A stretch of 64,000 nt of DNA from Bog-113 sp965226755 (GTDB lineage: Bacteria; Acidobacteriota; Terriglobia; Bryobacterales; Bryobacteraceae), in the NCBI GenBank assembly GCA_965226755.1, contig CBDDDT010000003.1:1860001-1924000 (forward strand), in the 5' to 3' direction. The notes under the pieces were generated by a model. It saw only the letters and a program-made list of their open reading frames with translations. It made no database searches and was not told where the DNA came from. Made by a program: the position numbers and the translations under genes. Shown here one piece after another: positions 24,539 to 33,859 of this stretch. Position 1 is the first letter of the stretch, and each line of letters starts with the position of its first letter.

Positions 24539-25246
24539 ATGGCGCGGTATGAGCGCATTCTCCTCAAGCTGAGCGGTGAGGTGATGGCCGGGCCGGCCGC
24601 GTTCGGAATCGATCCCGAACGCGTCAAAGCGCTGGCCGCCGAAGTCGCCGCCATCGCCAAGGAAGGCGTGCAGGTCGGTTTGGTCGTGGGCGGCGGCAAT
24701 ATCTTCCGCGGAATCGCCCTGGCCGCCCGGAAAATGGATCGGGTGACGGGCGATCACATGGGAATGCTGGCCACGGTCATCAACTCTCTCGCTCTCCAGG
24801 ACGCCTTGGAGCAGATCGGCGTCCACACGCGTGTGATGACCGCGATTCAAATGCACCAGGTGGCCGAGCCTTACATCCGGCGCCGCGCCATGCGGCACCT
24901 GGAAAAAGGCCGCGTCGTCATCTTCGCCGCCGGTACCTCCAACCCCTACTTCTCCACCGACACCGCCGCCGTTTTGCGGGCTCTCGAAATCAAAGCCCAG
25001 ATCATCGCCAAGGCCACCAAGGTGAACGGCGTCTACGATAAGGATCCGCTCAAGTTTCCAGACGCCGTGATGTACGACGAAATCAGTTATACCGAAGTGC
25101 TCTCGCGTTCGCTGGGCGTCATGGACGCCACCTCGATCGCCATGTGCCGCGACAATAAACTGCCGATCATCGTTTTCAACCTGAACGTCAGCGGAAATAT
25201 AATGCGAATGTCGATGGGTGAATCCATCGGCACCGTCATCCGTTAG
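24539..25246 (+). CDS. pyrH: UMP kinase
   Basis: The 235-residue amino-acid-kinase-fold enzyme makes UDP from UMP. Motifs: RILLKLSGEVMAG (P-loop-like Lys), GLVVGGGNIFRG, GTSNPYFSTDTAA and ATKVNGVYDKDPLKFPDA. It begins 2 nt after the tsf stop, so it is coupled with it. Confidence 0.97.
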   Translation: MARYERILLKLSGEVMAGPAAFGIDPERVKALAAEVAAIAKEGVQVGLVVGGGNIFRGIALAARKMDRVTGDHMGMLATVINSLALQDALEQIGVHTRVMTAIQMHQVAEPYIRRRAMRHLEKGRVVIFAAGTSNPYFSTDTAAVLRALEIKAQIIAKATKVNGVYDKDPLKFPDAVMYDEISYTEVLSRSLGVMDATSIAMCRDNKLPIIVFNLNVSGNIMRMSMGESIGTVIR

Positions 25247-25270
25247 TCCGCTCTCTATTCGAGTCCTGCT

Positions 25271-25837
25271 ATGAGTTCCGTCAAAGAAATCGAAAGCCAG
25301 TCCAAAGCACGCATGGAAAAGGCCCTTGCCGATTTCCAGCATGAAGTCACCACGTTGCGCACCGGCCGCGCCTCCGTAAACATCTTGGACGGCATACGCG
25401 TGGATTACTATGGGACGCCCACGCCATTGAACCAGGTCGCCAACCTGCATGTCCCGGAGCCTGGGATGATCACCGTTCAGCCCTGGGATGTCTCGCAGAT
25501 ATCCTCCATTGAGAAGGCCATCCGCAATTCCGATCTGGGCATCAACCCGGCCAATGACGGCAAGATGATTCGTCTGCCCATCCCGCCCCTCAATGAGGAA
25601 CGGCGCCGGGAGATCGTGAAGCGTCTGAACGGCATCGCGGAAGATCATCGTGTCGCGGTTCGCAACGTGCGCCGCGACGCCAATGAACAGGTCAAGAAGC
25701 TGACCAAGGACAAGAAAATCGCCGAGGACGAAGAGCGCCGGTCCCTGGATGAAATCCAGAAGATGACCGACGTCCAGATGGGCAAGATCGATTCCGTCAC
25801 CCGCTCCAAAGAGAAAGAACTTCTCGAGTTCCGCTAA
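25271..25837 (+). CDS. frr: Ribosome recycling factor
   Basis: The 188-residue protein splits post-termination ribosomes with EF-G. It has MEKALADFQHEVTTLRTGRA, VDYYGTPTPLNQVAN and PPLNEERRREIVK, plus the long C-terminal helix ending VTRSKEKELLEF. Its position after pyrH is standard. Confidence 0.97.
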   Translation: MSSVKEIESQSKARMEKALADFQHEVTTLRTGRASVNILDGIRVDYYGTPTPLNQVANLHVPEPGMITVQPWDVSQISSIEKAIRNSDLGINPANDGKMIRLPIPPLNEERRREIVKRLNGIAEDHRVAVRNVRRDANEQVKKLTKDKKIAEDEERRSLDEIQKMTDVQMGKIDSVTRSKEKELLEFR

Positions 25838-25850
25838 GCGCGGCAGATCA

Positions 25851-26765
25851 ATGCCCTGGGAACACCTGCGAGTTCCGGCCTCGAGCGCGAATCTCGGGCC
25901 GGGCTTCGATGCCCTGGGTCTCGCTCTCGATATTCACCTCGAATGCCGCTTCCGTTCCGCGGACCGTCTTTCCATCCAGATCTCCGGTGACGATGCCGGC
26001 GAGATCCCGGCGGGCGAGACCAACCTTATCTGGCGAACGGCGCAGCGCATCGCCGAGCTACAGGGGCGCGCCTTAACGCCCGTCGAGCTCCAAATTCATA
26101 ATTCGATCCCGCTCGGGAAGGGTCTCGGCTCCAGCGCCGCCGCGCTGACCGCGGGCGTGGTCATGGCGGATCAACTGCTCGCGCTCCAGTGGTCCCGCGA
26201 CCGCATTTTGAAGGAAGCCGCGCGCCTCGAAGGGCATCCGGATAACGTGTCGGCGTGCGTGCTGGGCGGCATTGCGGTGAGCGCCCTGGATGAGGATGGC
26301 GAAGCCTGCGCCATCCGCCTGGAACTGCCCCCGCAATGTGAATTGGCCATCGCCATACCCGATTACGTTCTTCCCACCTCGCAATCCCGCGCGGTCCTGC
26401 CTTCGAGCTATTCGCGCGAAGACCTCGTGTTCAACCTGCAGCGCACCGGGCTGCTGGTGGCCGCGCTAGCGACCGGACGAATGGAATCCTTTCGGACAGC
26501 CCTTGCCGATCGCATCCATCAGCCGTTTCGCGCGTTGCTGGTCCCGGGGCTCGTCGAACTTCTGGCGCTGCAAGCGCCAGGTTTATATGGGTGCGTGCTG
26601 AGCGGCGCCGGCCCTTCCGTTCTCTTTTTCCTCAAGCGCGGCGACGCGGACGCATTTCCCTGCATCGATAAGATCGTAGCGGCGCGTTTGCCCGGCGCCC
26701 GCGTGAAGCGCGTTTCTATCTGTCTTACCGGTTATCAGATACGAACCGAAGCGTCCCCGGCTTGA
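25851..26765 (+). CDS. thrB: Homoserine kinase
   Basis: This 304-residue GHMP kinase phosphorylates homoserine in threonine synthesis. It has VPASSANLGPGFDALGLAL at the N-terminus, the ATP loop SIPLGKGLGSSAAALTAG and the C-terminal GCVLSGAGPSVLFF. The ATG lies 13 nt after frr, so it is probably co-transcribed with the translation genes. No other threonine gene is nearby. Confidence 0.92.
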   Translation: MPWEHLRVPASSANLGPGFDALGLALDIHLECRFRSADRLSIQISGDDAGEIPAGETNLIWRTAQRIAELQGRALTPVELQIHNSIPLGKGLGSSAAALTAGVVMADQLLALQWSRDRILKEAARLEGHPDNVSACVLGGIAVSALDEDGEACAIRLELPPQCELAIAIPDYVLPTSQSRAVLPSSYSREDLVFNLQRTGLLVAALATGRMESFRTALADRIHQPFRALLVPGLVELLALQAPGLYGCVLSGAGPSVLFFLKRGDADAFPCIDKIVAARLPGARVKRVSICLTGYQIRTEASPA

Positions 26766-26791
26766 CGGAACGCCCGGCATGCCTGTAGTAT
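26762..26791 (+). promoter_or_regulatory. Candidate promoter of the TPR protein gene
   Basis: TTGACG (26762-26767) overlaps the thrB stop codon; TAGTAT (26786-26791) follows at 18 bp. The ATG is 32 bp downstream of the -10, with GAGGTG as ribosome site. Confidence 0.5.
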
Positions 26792-26823
26792 GCTGAAGGT
26801 TCAATAACCTCCGAGGTGCGTTT

Positions 26824-27966
26824 ATGCTCTTTCGATTGAAGAATTTGGCCATGTTCGCCGGTGCGCTCCTGTTGTGCGCGGGCGCCGCGACGGCCCAGGT
26901 GACCGGTGTCGAAGGCGTCGTCAAAGGAGAAGATGGCCAGCCGGTAAAAGGCGCCGTCATTACATTCGATCGTCAGGACATCAAAGGTCATTACGACGTC
27001 AAGACGGACAAGAAAGGCCATTACGGCCACTACGGCCTGCCGATTGGCACTTACAACATCACCATCAGCATGGACGGCGCCGTCAAGGACAAGCTCAATA
27101 ACGTCAAGACGCACCCGGGCGATCCGATGGTGCAGAACTTCGATCTGAAGAAATCCGCCGACGCCAGTAAACAGTTGTCGGCGGCCGCCGCTTCCGGCAC
27201 GCTGACCAAAGACCAGGAACGCAGCATGTCCGCCGAGCAGAAGGCGGCCATCGAAAAAACGCAAAAAGAGAACGAAGCGAAGCTCGCCAAGAACAAGGCG
27301 TTGAACGATACGTACAACGCCGGCAAAACCGCTCTCGAAGCCAAAAACTACGATGACGCGATAACCAATTTCAATAAAGCTGCCGAGATAGACGCCACCC
27401 AGCCGGTCATCTTCTCGCAGATGGCCGTCGCGTACGAGGGCGCCGCTCAAGCCAAACCGGCCGAGGCCGCCGCGCTCCGCGACAAGGAATTCGACGCCTG
27501 GAAGAAGGCCATTGCGCTGAAACCGGATGAGGCCGCTTATTACAACAACTACGCGCTCGCGCTCGGGCGCGCCAAGAACATCCCGGACGCGCAGACCAAT
27601 ATCGAGAAAGCGGCCCAGTTGGATGCGCCGAATGCCGGTAAGTATTACTACAACCTCGGCGCCCTTTTGATGAATAGCGGCCAGGGCGAATCGGCGTGCT
27701 CCACTTTCAAGAAAGCCATCGATAGCGACGCCAACTATGCCGACGCGCAATATCAGTACGGCGTGTGTCTGGTCGGCAAGGCCAAGACGGACAAAGCCGG
27801 CAAGGTCATCCCTGAGCCCGGCACGGTCGAAGCGTTCAAGAAATACCTGGAGCTGAAGCCGGATGGTTCGAACGCCGAGGCCGCCAAGGCCATGCTCGCG
27901 TCCATGGAAGGCGCTGTTTCCACGGAGTACGTGAATCCGGACGCCAAGAAAACCAAGAAGAAGTAG
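26824..27966 (+). CDS. Exported protein with carboxypeptidase-regulatory-like domain and TPR repeats
   Basis: A signal peptide (MLFRLKNLAMFAGALLLCAG, ending ATAQ) is followed by a beta-sandwich of the carboxypeptidase regulatory-like type (VEGVVKGEDGQPVKGAVITF to IGTYNITI), a charged coiled stretch (about 120-165), and TPR units such as YNAGKTALEAKNYDDAITNF, DEFDAWKKAIALKPD-like and ACSTFKKAIDSDANYADAQY. It probably serves as an envelope interaction scaffold. Base use resembles its neighbours. This architecture is common in Acidobacteria, with no defined role. Confidence 0.78.
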   Translation: MLFRLKNLAMFAGALLLCAGAATAQVTGVEGVVKGEDGQPVKGAVITFDRQDIKGHYDVKTDKKGHYGHYGLPIGTYNITISMDGAVKDKLNNVKTHPGDPMVQNFDLKKSADASKQLSAAAASGTLTKDQERSMSAEQKAAIEKTQKENEAKLAKNKALNDTYNAGKTALEAKNYDDAITNFNKAAEIDATQPVIFSQMAVAYEGAAQAKPAEAAALRDKEFDAWKKAIALKPDEAAYYNNYALALGRAKNIPDAQTNIEKAAQLDAPNAGKYYYNLGALLMNSGQGESACSTFKKAIDSDANYADAQYQYGVCLVGKAKTDKAGKVIPEPGTVEAFKKYLELKPDGSNAEAAKAMLASMEGAVSTEYVNPDAKKTKKK

Positions 27967-27984
27967 TTCGGAAGAAGTAGTGTT

Positions 27985-28021
27985 GAAGAGAGGCTGTCGC
28001 GGTCCCGGACGGTCTCTCTTC
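27985..28021 (+). terminator. Hairpin after the TPR gene (weak terminator candidate)
   Basis: GAAGAGAG (27985-27992) pairs with CTCTCTTC (28014-28021) and TGTC with GAC-like inner pairs, forming a long stem. There is no T-run. The right arm abuts AGGAG, the ribosome site of the next gene, so it could also affect that gene's translation. Confidence 0.4.
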
Positions 28022-28035
28022 AGGAGTCCCCTGTT

Positions 28036-28374
28036 ATGACGCGTTTCGTCGGTGAACTGCTATCGCTGATCTTTTTCTTCCTGATGGTCCGCTCGGCCAT
28101 AACGGGCGTGTCGCAGCTTCTGCGGCGGCGACCTTCCGTCCCGAACCCCTCTTATGAGCCGCCGCAAGGGCAGGCCGCGTCCGGCGAAATGAAGACTTCA
28201 GGCGAGCTTCGCAAAGATCCGGTCTGCGGAACGTTTGTCGCCACGTCAACTCCTTACACGCAAATCGTCAACGGAACCACCACTTACTTCTGCTCGAAGC
28301 AATGCCGCGATCTCCACAAGTCTCAATCCGACTCCGGCAAGGAATGGCGCAAGAGTACAGCCGTCCGGAGCTGA
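28036..28374 (+). CDS. Single-pass membrane protein with YHS-like metal-binding domain
   Basis: One N-terminal transmembrane helix (LLSLIFFFLMVRSAITGV) is followed by an Arg/Pro linker and a cytoplasm- or periplasm-facing motif DPVCGTFV with a later YFCSKQCRD. This Cys spacing matches YHS/TRASH domains that bind metal ions. The protein has 112 residues. Its 3' end overlaps the heptose adenylyltransferase start by about 31 nt. The substrate or metal is unknown. Confidence 0.75.
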   Translation: MTRFVGELLSLIFFFLMVRSAITGVSQLLRRRPSVPNPSYEPPQGQAASGEMKTSGELRKDPVCGTFVATSTPYTQIVNGTTTYFCSKQCRDLHKSQSDSGKEWRKSTAVRS

Positions 28375-28811
28375 TTTCGATACGGCGCGAGTGGAAAGCG
28401 CAAGGCAAGCGCGTGGTTTTCACCAACGGTTGCTACGACCTTTTGCACCCCGGCCATATCCGGCTTTTGGAGCAGGCCCGAAGTCTTGGCGACATACTGG
28501 TGCTGGCGCTGAATACGGACGCGAGCGTGCGCCGTTACAAGGGCCCTCATCGCCCGCTTATGACCGAGCGGGAGCGCGTGGAAACCGCTCTCGCCCTGGA
28601 AGCCGTGGACGCCGTCACTCTGTTTGACGAGGATACGCCGCGCGAACTGATCGCGGAACTGCTTCCCGACATCCTCATCAAAGGCGCGGACTGGGCCCAT
28701 TTCATCGCCGGACGGGAAGAAGTGGAGGCGGAGGGCGGCGTTGTTCAGGCTCTTGCGCTCGAGCCCGGCTACTCCACCACCGGCATCGTCGAAGCGATCC
28801 TGGCCCGTTAG
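28344..28811 (+). CDS. rfaE2: D-glycero-beta-D-manno-heptose 1-phosphate adenylyltransferase
   Basis: This is a stand-alone HldE C-terminal domain (155 aa) making ADP-heptose for lipopolysaccharide. It has VVFTNGCYDLLHPGHIRLLE (intact HxGH), LNTDASVRRYKGPHRPLM and DEDTPRELIAELLPDILIKG, then GYSTTGIVEAIL. I chose the ATG at 28344; the frame is open to an ATG at 28302 inside the YHS gene. It supplies the donor for the heptosyltransferases at 1-1958, and it is the active counterpart of the degenerate copy at 481-891. Confidence 0.92.
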   Translation: MAQEYSRPELISIRREWKAQGKRVVFTNGCYDLLHPGHIRLLEQARSLGDILVLALNTDASVRRYKGPHRPLMTERERVETALALEAVDAVTLFDEDTPRELIAELLPDILIKGADWAHFIAGREEVEAEGGVVQALALEPGYSTTGIVEAILAR

Positions 28812-28825
28812 GCCATCCTGGAAAA

Positions 28826-31800
28826 TTGTTTCATCCTTCCATTCGCGAATTGTTCAGCAACGTGGGACGCCATCCCGCGTTCCAGGAACTGCTGCGCCGT
28901 ATCGTGCACAAGACCTCTGGAGATGATGCGGGCGGCCGCCTTTCGCTCTCCGGTCCCACCCCGACGGCCAAAGCGCTCTATGCCGTATTGCTCTACCAGC
29001 TCACCGGCCGGCCCTTGTTCATCGTCACCGACGGCAACAAGCAGGCCGAGTCGTTATGCGAGCTCATCAGCACGTTCTTTCACGTGCTTCTGCCTTCCGA
29101 AGATCGTGAGAAGCCGCAGCTGCTTCCCGCGTTCGACGTCATGCCCGGGCAAGGCATGTCGCCGCATGCCGAAATTCTGGAAAGCCGCGCGTCGGGTCTC
29201 TGGAAGCTCTCCACGCGGCGGGTCTCCATCACCGTCACTCCCATTGCATCGGCGCTGCTGCGCGTCGAGCCCGCGTCCTTCTATCGCCAGCTCGCGCTGA
29301 CCTTGCGGCCCGGCGAGGAGATCCCCCAGGAAGAGTTCATTCACCACCTGGAGAGCATCGGATACGAGCGGCGCGAGCCGGTGGAGCTGGTCGGCGAATA
29401 TTCCGTTCGCGGAGGAATTCTGGATGTCTTTTCTCCCGGCGCGAAGCCCGTCCGCATCGAGATGTTCGGCGATGAAGTCGAATCCATCCGGCGCTTCGAA
29501 GTGGAATCCCAGCGCTCCGTCCTCAAGGTCAGTGAATGCACGCTGCTCCCGCTGACCGAATACCAGCACTCGCGTCCTCTGCTGGCGGAACTGGCGGATC
29601 GACTGCGCGCGGCGGGGCGCGCTTCCCGTGAACTTCCGCTCGATGGCGCTCCGTTCGCCGGATGGGAACTGCTCGTGCCCCTCATCCGGGAGCGCACCGG
29701 CGATCTCTTCTCGCTAGCCGATCGCCCCATCGTGATCTGGGATGAACCCGAGCTCACGCGCTCCGCCGCGGACCGCCTGTGGAAGCGGATTGGCGGTCCG
29801 GATCGCCCCTCCTGGTGTCCGCCGGAACGGATCTTCCGCACCTATGACGAGATTCGCGAGCTCTCCGCCCGTTTCACGGAGCTCGATCTCCGCGAGTTGG
29901 ACGTCACCGCCGCCGCCGGCGCCCTGCACATCCCCGCCCGGCCGTCCGTCGCTTTCCACGGCAATATGCCCGCGGCCATCGCCGAAGCGCGCAATCTGGT
30001 GGAAGCCGGGCAGCGCGTCGCCTTTTTCGGTGCGACGGCGGGGGAAGTGGAACGCGTCGCCGACATCTTCCACGAATACAACGTGGCTTATCAGCTGGGC
30101 CTCGAGCAGTCGACTAGCGCGCCCGAGTATCTGGCGCAGCGCGCCTACATGGCCGGCGACGTCGCCAATATTTTCCTGATTCAGGGACGCATCTCCCGCG
30201 GCGCCGTGCTGCCCGATTCGCGCCTCGCGATCTTCGGCTCCGAGGATCTGTTCGACTCCTCCGCTTTGGTCGGCAAGCCCAGCGCCACCCAGCTCTTAAG
30301 CACCTTCTCCAGCGATAACTTCGATCTGAAGCCGGGCGATTATGTCGTTCACGCGGAGCACGGCGTCGCCCAGTTCCTGGGATTGAGGGAGATCGCGCAA
30401 GGCGAAGCGCAGGGCGATTACATGCTCCTCGAATATTCCGGCGGCAGCAAGCTCTACGTGCCGCTGACCCGCATGGACCTGATCGAGCGGTTTCGCGGCG
30501 CCGGCGACGCCAAGCCCCAACTCGATCGCATGGGCGGCGCGACCTGGGACCGCACCAAAACCAAGGTGAAGGCCAAAATGCGCGACATGGCCGAAGAGCT
30601 CCTGAAGCTCTACGCCCAGCGCAAGTTGGCCGAAGGCTTTCAGTACTCCTCCGATTCCAACTGGCAGCGCGAGTTCGAGGACGCCTTCGAGTACACCGAA
30701 ACGCGCGACCAGAAATCCGCCATCGCCGATATCAAACGCGACATGGAATCGGAACAGCCCATGGACCGCCTTCTGTGCGGGGATGTGGGCTTCGGCAAAA
30801 CCGAAGTCGTCATGCGCGCCGCCTTCAAAGCTCTCGGCGACGGCAAACAGGTGGCCGTGCTCGCGCCCACCACGGTCCTCAGCTTCCAGCACTTCGAGAC
30901 GTTCAAGAAGCGCTTCCAATCCTTCCCCGTGCGGATCGAAATGTTCAACCGGTTCCGCACGCCCAAAGAGCTCAAGGCGTCATTGACGGACCTGGCGGAA
31001 GGCAAAGTCGACGTCGCCGTGGGCACCCACCGCCTTCTCTCGCAGGATGTCGAATTCAAGGATCTCGGGCTGGTCATCGTGGATGAGGAACAGCGCTTCG
31101 GCGTCAAGCACAAGGAGCGCTTGAAGCACCTCAAACAGAGCGTGGACGTCCTGGCCATGAGCGCCACGCCGATTCCCCGAACCCTGCACATGTCGCTCCT
31201 GGGGCTGCGCGATATGTCCGTCATCGAGACGCCGCCTAAAGACCGGCTCGCCATCCAGACCGTCGTCGCCCCGTTCGATCCCGCGCTCATTCAATCGGCC
31301 ATCGAACTGGAAATCGGCCGCGGCGGCCAGGTGTACTTCGTCCACAACCGCGTGGATTCCATCTGGGCCCGCGCCGCCAGCGTGCAGGAACTCGTTCCCG
31401 GCGCGAAGATCGGCGTCGGCCACGGTCAATTGGGCGAAGCGGAACTTGAACGCGTCATGTTCGCCTTCATGCGGCATGAGTACGATATTTTCGTCTCCAC
31501 CACCATCGTCGAAAACGGCCTCGACATCCCGCTGGCCAACACCATCATCATCGAGGGCGCCGAGCGCTACGGCTTGAGCGAGCTATACCAGCTTCGCGGG
31601 CGCGTCGGCCGCTCCAATCGTCGCGCCTACGCGTACCTGCTGGTGCCGCCCGACACGGAACTGACGGAGATCGCGCGCAAGCGCCTCGCCGCTTTGAAGG
31701 AATTCAGCGATCTCGGGGCCGGGTTCAAGATCGCCGCGCTTGATCTGGAACTGCGCGGCGCCGGCAACTTGCTTGGCGGCGAGCAGCACGGCCATATCAA

Positions 31801-32320
31801 TTCCATCGGCTTCGACATGTATGTCCGCATGCTGGAAGACACCGTGCGCGAACTGAAGGGCGAGGAAGTGCTCCCGGAGATTCATTCGGCCCTGAATCTC
31901 GGTCTGGATATCCGCATCCCGCCCAGCTACATCAGCGATGAAAACCAGCGGCTGCGCGCATACCGCCAGATGGCCAACGCGCCCACCCAGGAGGAACGCG
32001 ACAAGGTGGAGCAGCAATTGGCCGATCGCTACGGTCCTGTTCCCGAAGAAGTGAAAAACCTGCTCGATTATTCCGCGCTGAAGACCGCGGCTCAGACCGT
32101 CGGCATCGAGGCGATCGATCGCCGCCAAGGCATCCTGAACGTCAAATTCCACAAAGAAACCCGCGTCGACGCCGCCCGGTTGATGGCGCTCGTCAGTTCC
32201 ACTCCGGGCGCTCAGTTCACGCCCGCCGGCGTGCTGCGCGTCCCCACCGGCGGCGTCACCCAACCGGCCGACGTTCTGGCCTTCATGCGGGAGCGTCTCA
32301 TGACGCCCCTGGGCGCCTGA
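28826..32320 (+). CDS. mfd: Transcription-repair coupling factor
   Basis: Mfd (1164 aa) removes stalled RNA polymerase and recruits UvrA. The N-terminal UvrB-homology modules include RASGLWKLSTRRVSITVTPI and SIGYERREPVELVGEYSVRG. The RNA polymerase interaction domain is around FDLKPGDYVVHAEHGVAQFLG. The helicase part has Walker A GDVGFGKTEVVMRAAFKA, Walker B VIVDEEQRFGVKHKE, and SATPIPRTLHMSLLGLRDMS. The C-terminal TRCF domain is complete. The start is a TTG at 28826, 15 nt after rfaE2. uvrB lies at 37620-39623. Confidence 0.96.
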   Translation: MFHPSIRELFSNVGRHPAFQELLRRIVHKTSGDDAGGRLSLSGPTPTAKALYAVLLYQLTGRPLFIVTDGNKQAESLCELISTFFHVLLPSEDREKPQLLPAFDVMPGQGMSPHAEILESRASGLWKLSTRRVSITVTPIASALLRVEPASFYRQLALTLRPGEEIPQEEFIHHLESIGYERREPVELVGEYSVRGGILDVFSPGAKPVRIEMFGDEVESIRRFEVESQRSVLKVSECTLLPLTEYQHSRPLLAELADRLRAAGRASRELPLDGAPFAGWELLVPLIRERTGDLFSLADRPIVIWDEPELTRSAADRLWKRIGGPDRPSWCPPERIFRTYDEIRELSARFTELDLRELDVTAAAGALHIPARPSVAFHGNMPAAIAEARNLVEAGQRVAFFGATAGEVERVADIFHEYNVAYQLGLEQSTSAPEYLAQRAYMAGDVANIFLIQGRISRGAVLPDSRLAIFGSEDLFDSSALVGKPSATQLLSTFSSDNFDLKPGDYVVHAEHGVAQFLGLREIAQGEAQGDYMLLEYSGGSKLYVPLTRMDLIERFRGAGDAKPQLDRMGGATWDRTKTKVKAKMRDMAEELLKLYAQRKLAEGFQYSSDSNWQREFEDAFEYTETRDQKSAIADIKRDMESEQPMDRLLCGDVGFGKTEVVMRAAFKALGDGKQVAVLAPTTVLSFQHFETFKKRFQSFPVRIEMFNRFRTPKELKASLTDLAEGKVDVAVGTHRLLSQDVEFKDLGLVIVDEEQRFGVKHKERLKHLKQSVDVLAMSATPIPRTLHMSLLGLRDMSVIETPPKDRLAIQTVVAPFDPALIQSAIELEIGRGGQVYFVHNRVDSIWARAASVQELVPGAKIGVGHGQLGEAELERVMFAFMRHEYDIFVSTTIVENGLDIPLANTIIIEGAERYGLSELYQLRGRVGRSNRRAYAYLLVPPDTELTEIARKRLAALKEFSDLGAGFKIAALDLELRGAGNLLGGEQHGHINSIGFDMYVRMLEDTVRELKGEEVLPEIHSALNLGLDIRIPPSYISDENQRLRAYRQMANAPTQEERDKVEQQLADRYGPVPEEVKNLLDYSALKTAAQTVGIEAIDRRQGILNVKFHKETRVDAARLMALVSSTPGAQFTPAGVLRVPTGGVTQPADVLAFMRERLMTPLGA

Positions 32321-32343
32321 TCCCGCCGGCCGGCCTCAACCCC

Positions 32344-32493
32344 CTAGGGATTTGTGCAGGACGGGTGGCGGCAGTTGCAGCCGATCTCCATCGTCTTGCC
32401 CGCATCCTTGCAATACGCGCTGCAGTACTTGCTATCGCTCGGCGCCGGGCAATTGCAGGAGGGGTGAGCACACTTCTTTGTCTTTTCAGCCAT
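32344..32493 (-). CDS. Small metallothionein-like cysteine-rich protein
   Basis: A 49-codon gene with a strong ribosome site (AGGAGG, 5 nt before the ATG at 32493). The product has eight cysteines (8, 13, 15, 24, 28, 39, 41, 46) and two histidines (10, 43) in a CAHPSCNC ... YCSAYC ... CNCRHPSC layout. This matches the bacterial SmtA/BmtA metallothioneins, which bind zinc or cadmium in the cytoplasm; SmtA has nine Cys and two His in a similar order. It lies 56 nt downstream of the LytS-type kinase on the same strand and converges with mfd. Confidence 0.8.
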   Translation of the reverse strand: MAEKTKKCAHPSCNCPAPSDSKYCSAYCKDAGKTMEIGCNCRHPSCTNP

Positions 32494-32549
32494 AATGGCC
32501 TCCTGCGTAGATCATAAGCACCGATGGATTGAATGGGAGAAAAGATTTT

Positions 32550-33851
32550 TCAGCTTGCCTGCGCCACCGCCGCTTCCGGAAACTCGATCGCGATCCTGGT
32601 TCCGGCGCCTGGCTGGCTATCGATCCACATCCGGTAATTCGATCCGAACAGCACCTTCAGCCGCTCGCTCACATTGCTCACCCCGATCCCGGTCTCCAGC
32701 ATTTTCGCCAGCCTGTGCTCCGGAATCCCGACCCCGTCATCTTCCACGCGGATCTGTAACTGCCCCGCCGTCAGGCTGGTCTCAATCCGTATGGTGCCGC
32801 CCTCCACCTTGTTGCTCAAACCGTGCTTCACGCAGTTCTCCACCAGAGGCTGCAACAACATGCTGGGAATCAGCATGTCTAACGTCCGCGGGTCGATGTT
32901 CTGCTCGAACCGCAGCTTGTCGCCGAAGCGAACCAGTTCGATCGAAAGGTAATCGTCGATGAACGCCAGTTCCTCGCGCAGCCGCGCCATGCTCTCGTGC
33001 TTGCGCAGCAGGCGGCGCAGAATGTTCGATAACTTCAGAATCATCTGCCGCGCCCGATTCGGATCGATGCGAATCAGCGACGAGACCGAATTGAGCGTAT
33101 TGAACAGAAAGTGGGGGTTGATCTGGCTCGTCAGCGCCTGGAGACGCGCCTGCATGAGCAGGCGGTTCTGCTCCTCCAGCTTCACCTCGTTCCGCGTGTT
33201 GTTCCAGACCTTGATCGGCAGCGTCACCGCGAAATACACCGACGCGTAACCTGCCGCGTAACTCAGCCAGCCGGGCCGCTCCCAGGTGGGCCGGACCGAG
33301 AAGATGCGGTCTTTGAAGAACGCGGCCAGCATCTCCCGCAGAAATTCAGCCAGCAAGATGCTGAACAGCAGCAACAGGTTGAAAAGCGGCCGCGAGAAAT
33401 CGCGGCGCTGGCGGATGGATTCGACCAGGTGCATATCCAGCAGCGGAGACGTTCGCCAGATGTACTCTTTATCGGTCGCGATGTCCCGCAGCATGCCGCC
33501 CAGCAACCCGATGCTCGCGTAGTAAGGCATGCTGGCGAATTCGGCGTGAAACAGGGCGGGTACGGAGATCAGAAGCCCCGCCGTAAGACCCGTGACGTAT
33601 CCGCCGATCAACCCGGCGAGCAGACACCCTTCCAGCGCCAGGTCGGCCGCGCTATACGAACGCACGCGCACGCGCAGCGCCACGCCCGGAGCGAACATCA
33701 CGCAGAACCACAAAGCCAGCCGCAGGCGCTGTCCCAGGGTGCGGTCTTCGCGCATCAGCAGCTGGCGAAAGTTTCGGCTCCGCACAAAGAAACTCGCCAG
33801 TGAGGCGACCACCCCCAGCCTCACCAGCAGGGTTATAAAGTGCTGTTCCAC
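32550..33851 (-). CDS. LytS-type sensor histidine kinase
   Basis: Residues 1-215 contain five or six membrane segments (LytS 5TM-type sensor, e.g. LLAGLIGGYVTGLTAGLLIS). The kinase has the phospho-accepting QINPHFLFNTLNSVSSLIR (H247), N-box ENCVKHGL, G1 box DDGVGIP and a G2 box GIGVSNVSERL. LytS relatives normally pair with LytTR response regulators controlling wall or metabolite genes; none is adjacent, so it is an orphan here. The GTG start at 33851 lies only about 8 nt from a perfect TATAAT, suggesting an almost leaderless mRNA. Confidence 0.88.
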   Translation of the reverse strand: MEQHFITLLVRLGVVASLASFFVRSRNFRQLLMREDRTLGQRLRLALWFCVMFAPGVALRVRVRSYSAADLALEGCLLAGLIGGYVTGLTAGLLISVPALFHAEFASMPYYASIGLLGGMLRDIATDKEYIWRTSPLLDMHLVESIRQRRDFSRPLFNLLLLFSILLAEFLREMLAAFFKDRIFSVRPTWERPGWLSYAAGYASVYFAVTLPIKVWNNTRNEVKLEEQNRLLMQARLQALTSQINPHFLFNTLNSVSSLIRIDPNRARQMILKLSNILRRLLRKHESMARLREELAFIDDYLSIELVRFGDKLRFEQNIDPRTLDMLIPSMLLQPLVENCVKHGLSNKVEGGTIRIETSLTAGQLQIRVEDDGVGIPEHRLAKMLETGIGVSNVSERLKVLFGSNYRMWIDSQPGAGTRIAIEFPEAAVAQAS

Positions 33852-33859
33852 TCGCGCCC

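Noticed and set aside
22887..25648. Long minus-strand open frames opposite rpsB, tsf, pyrH and frr
   Set aside because: They lie antisense to conserved translation genes and have no ribosome sites or recognisable domains.
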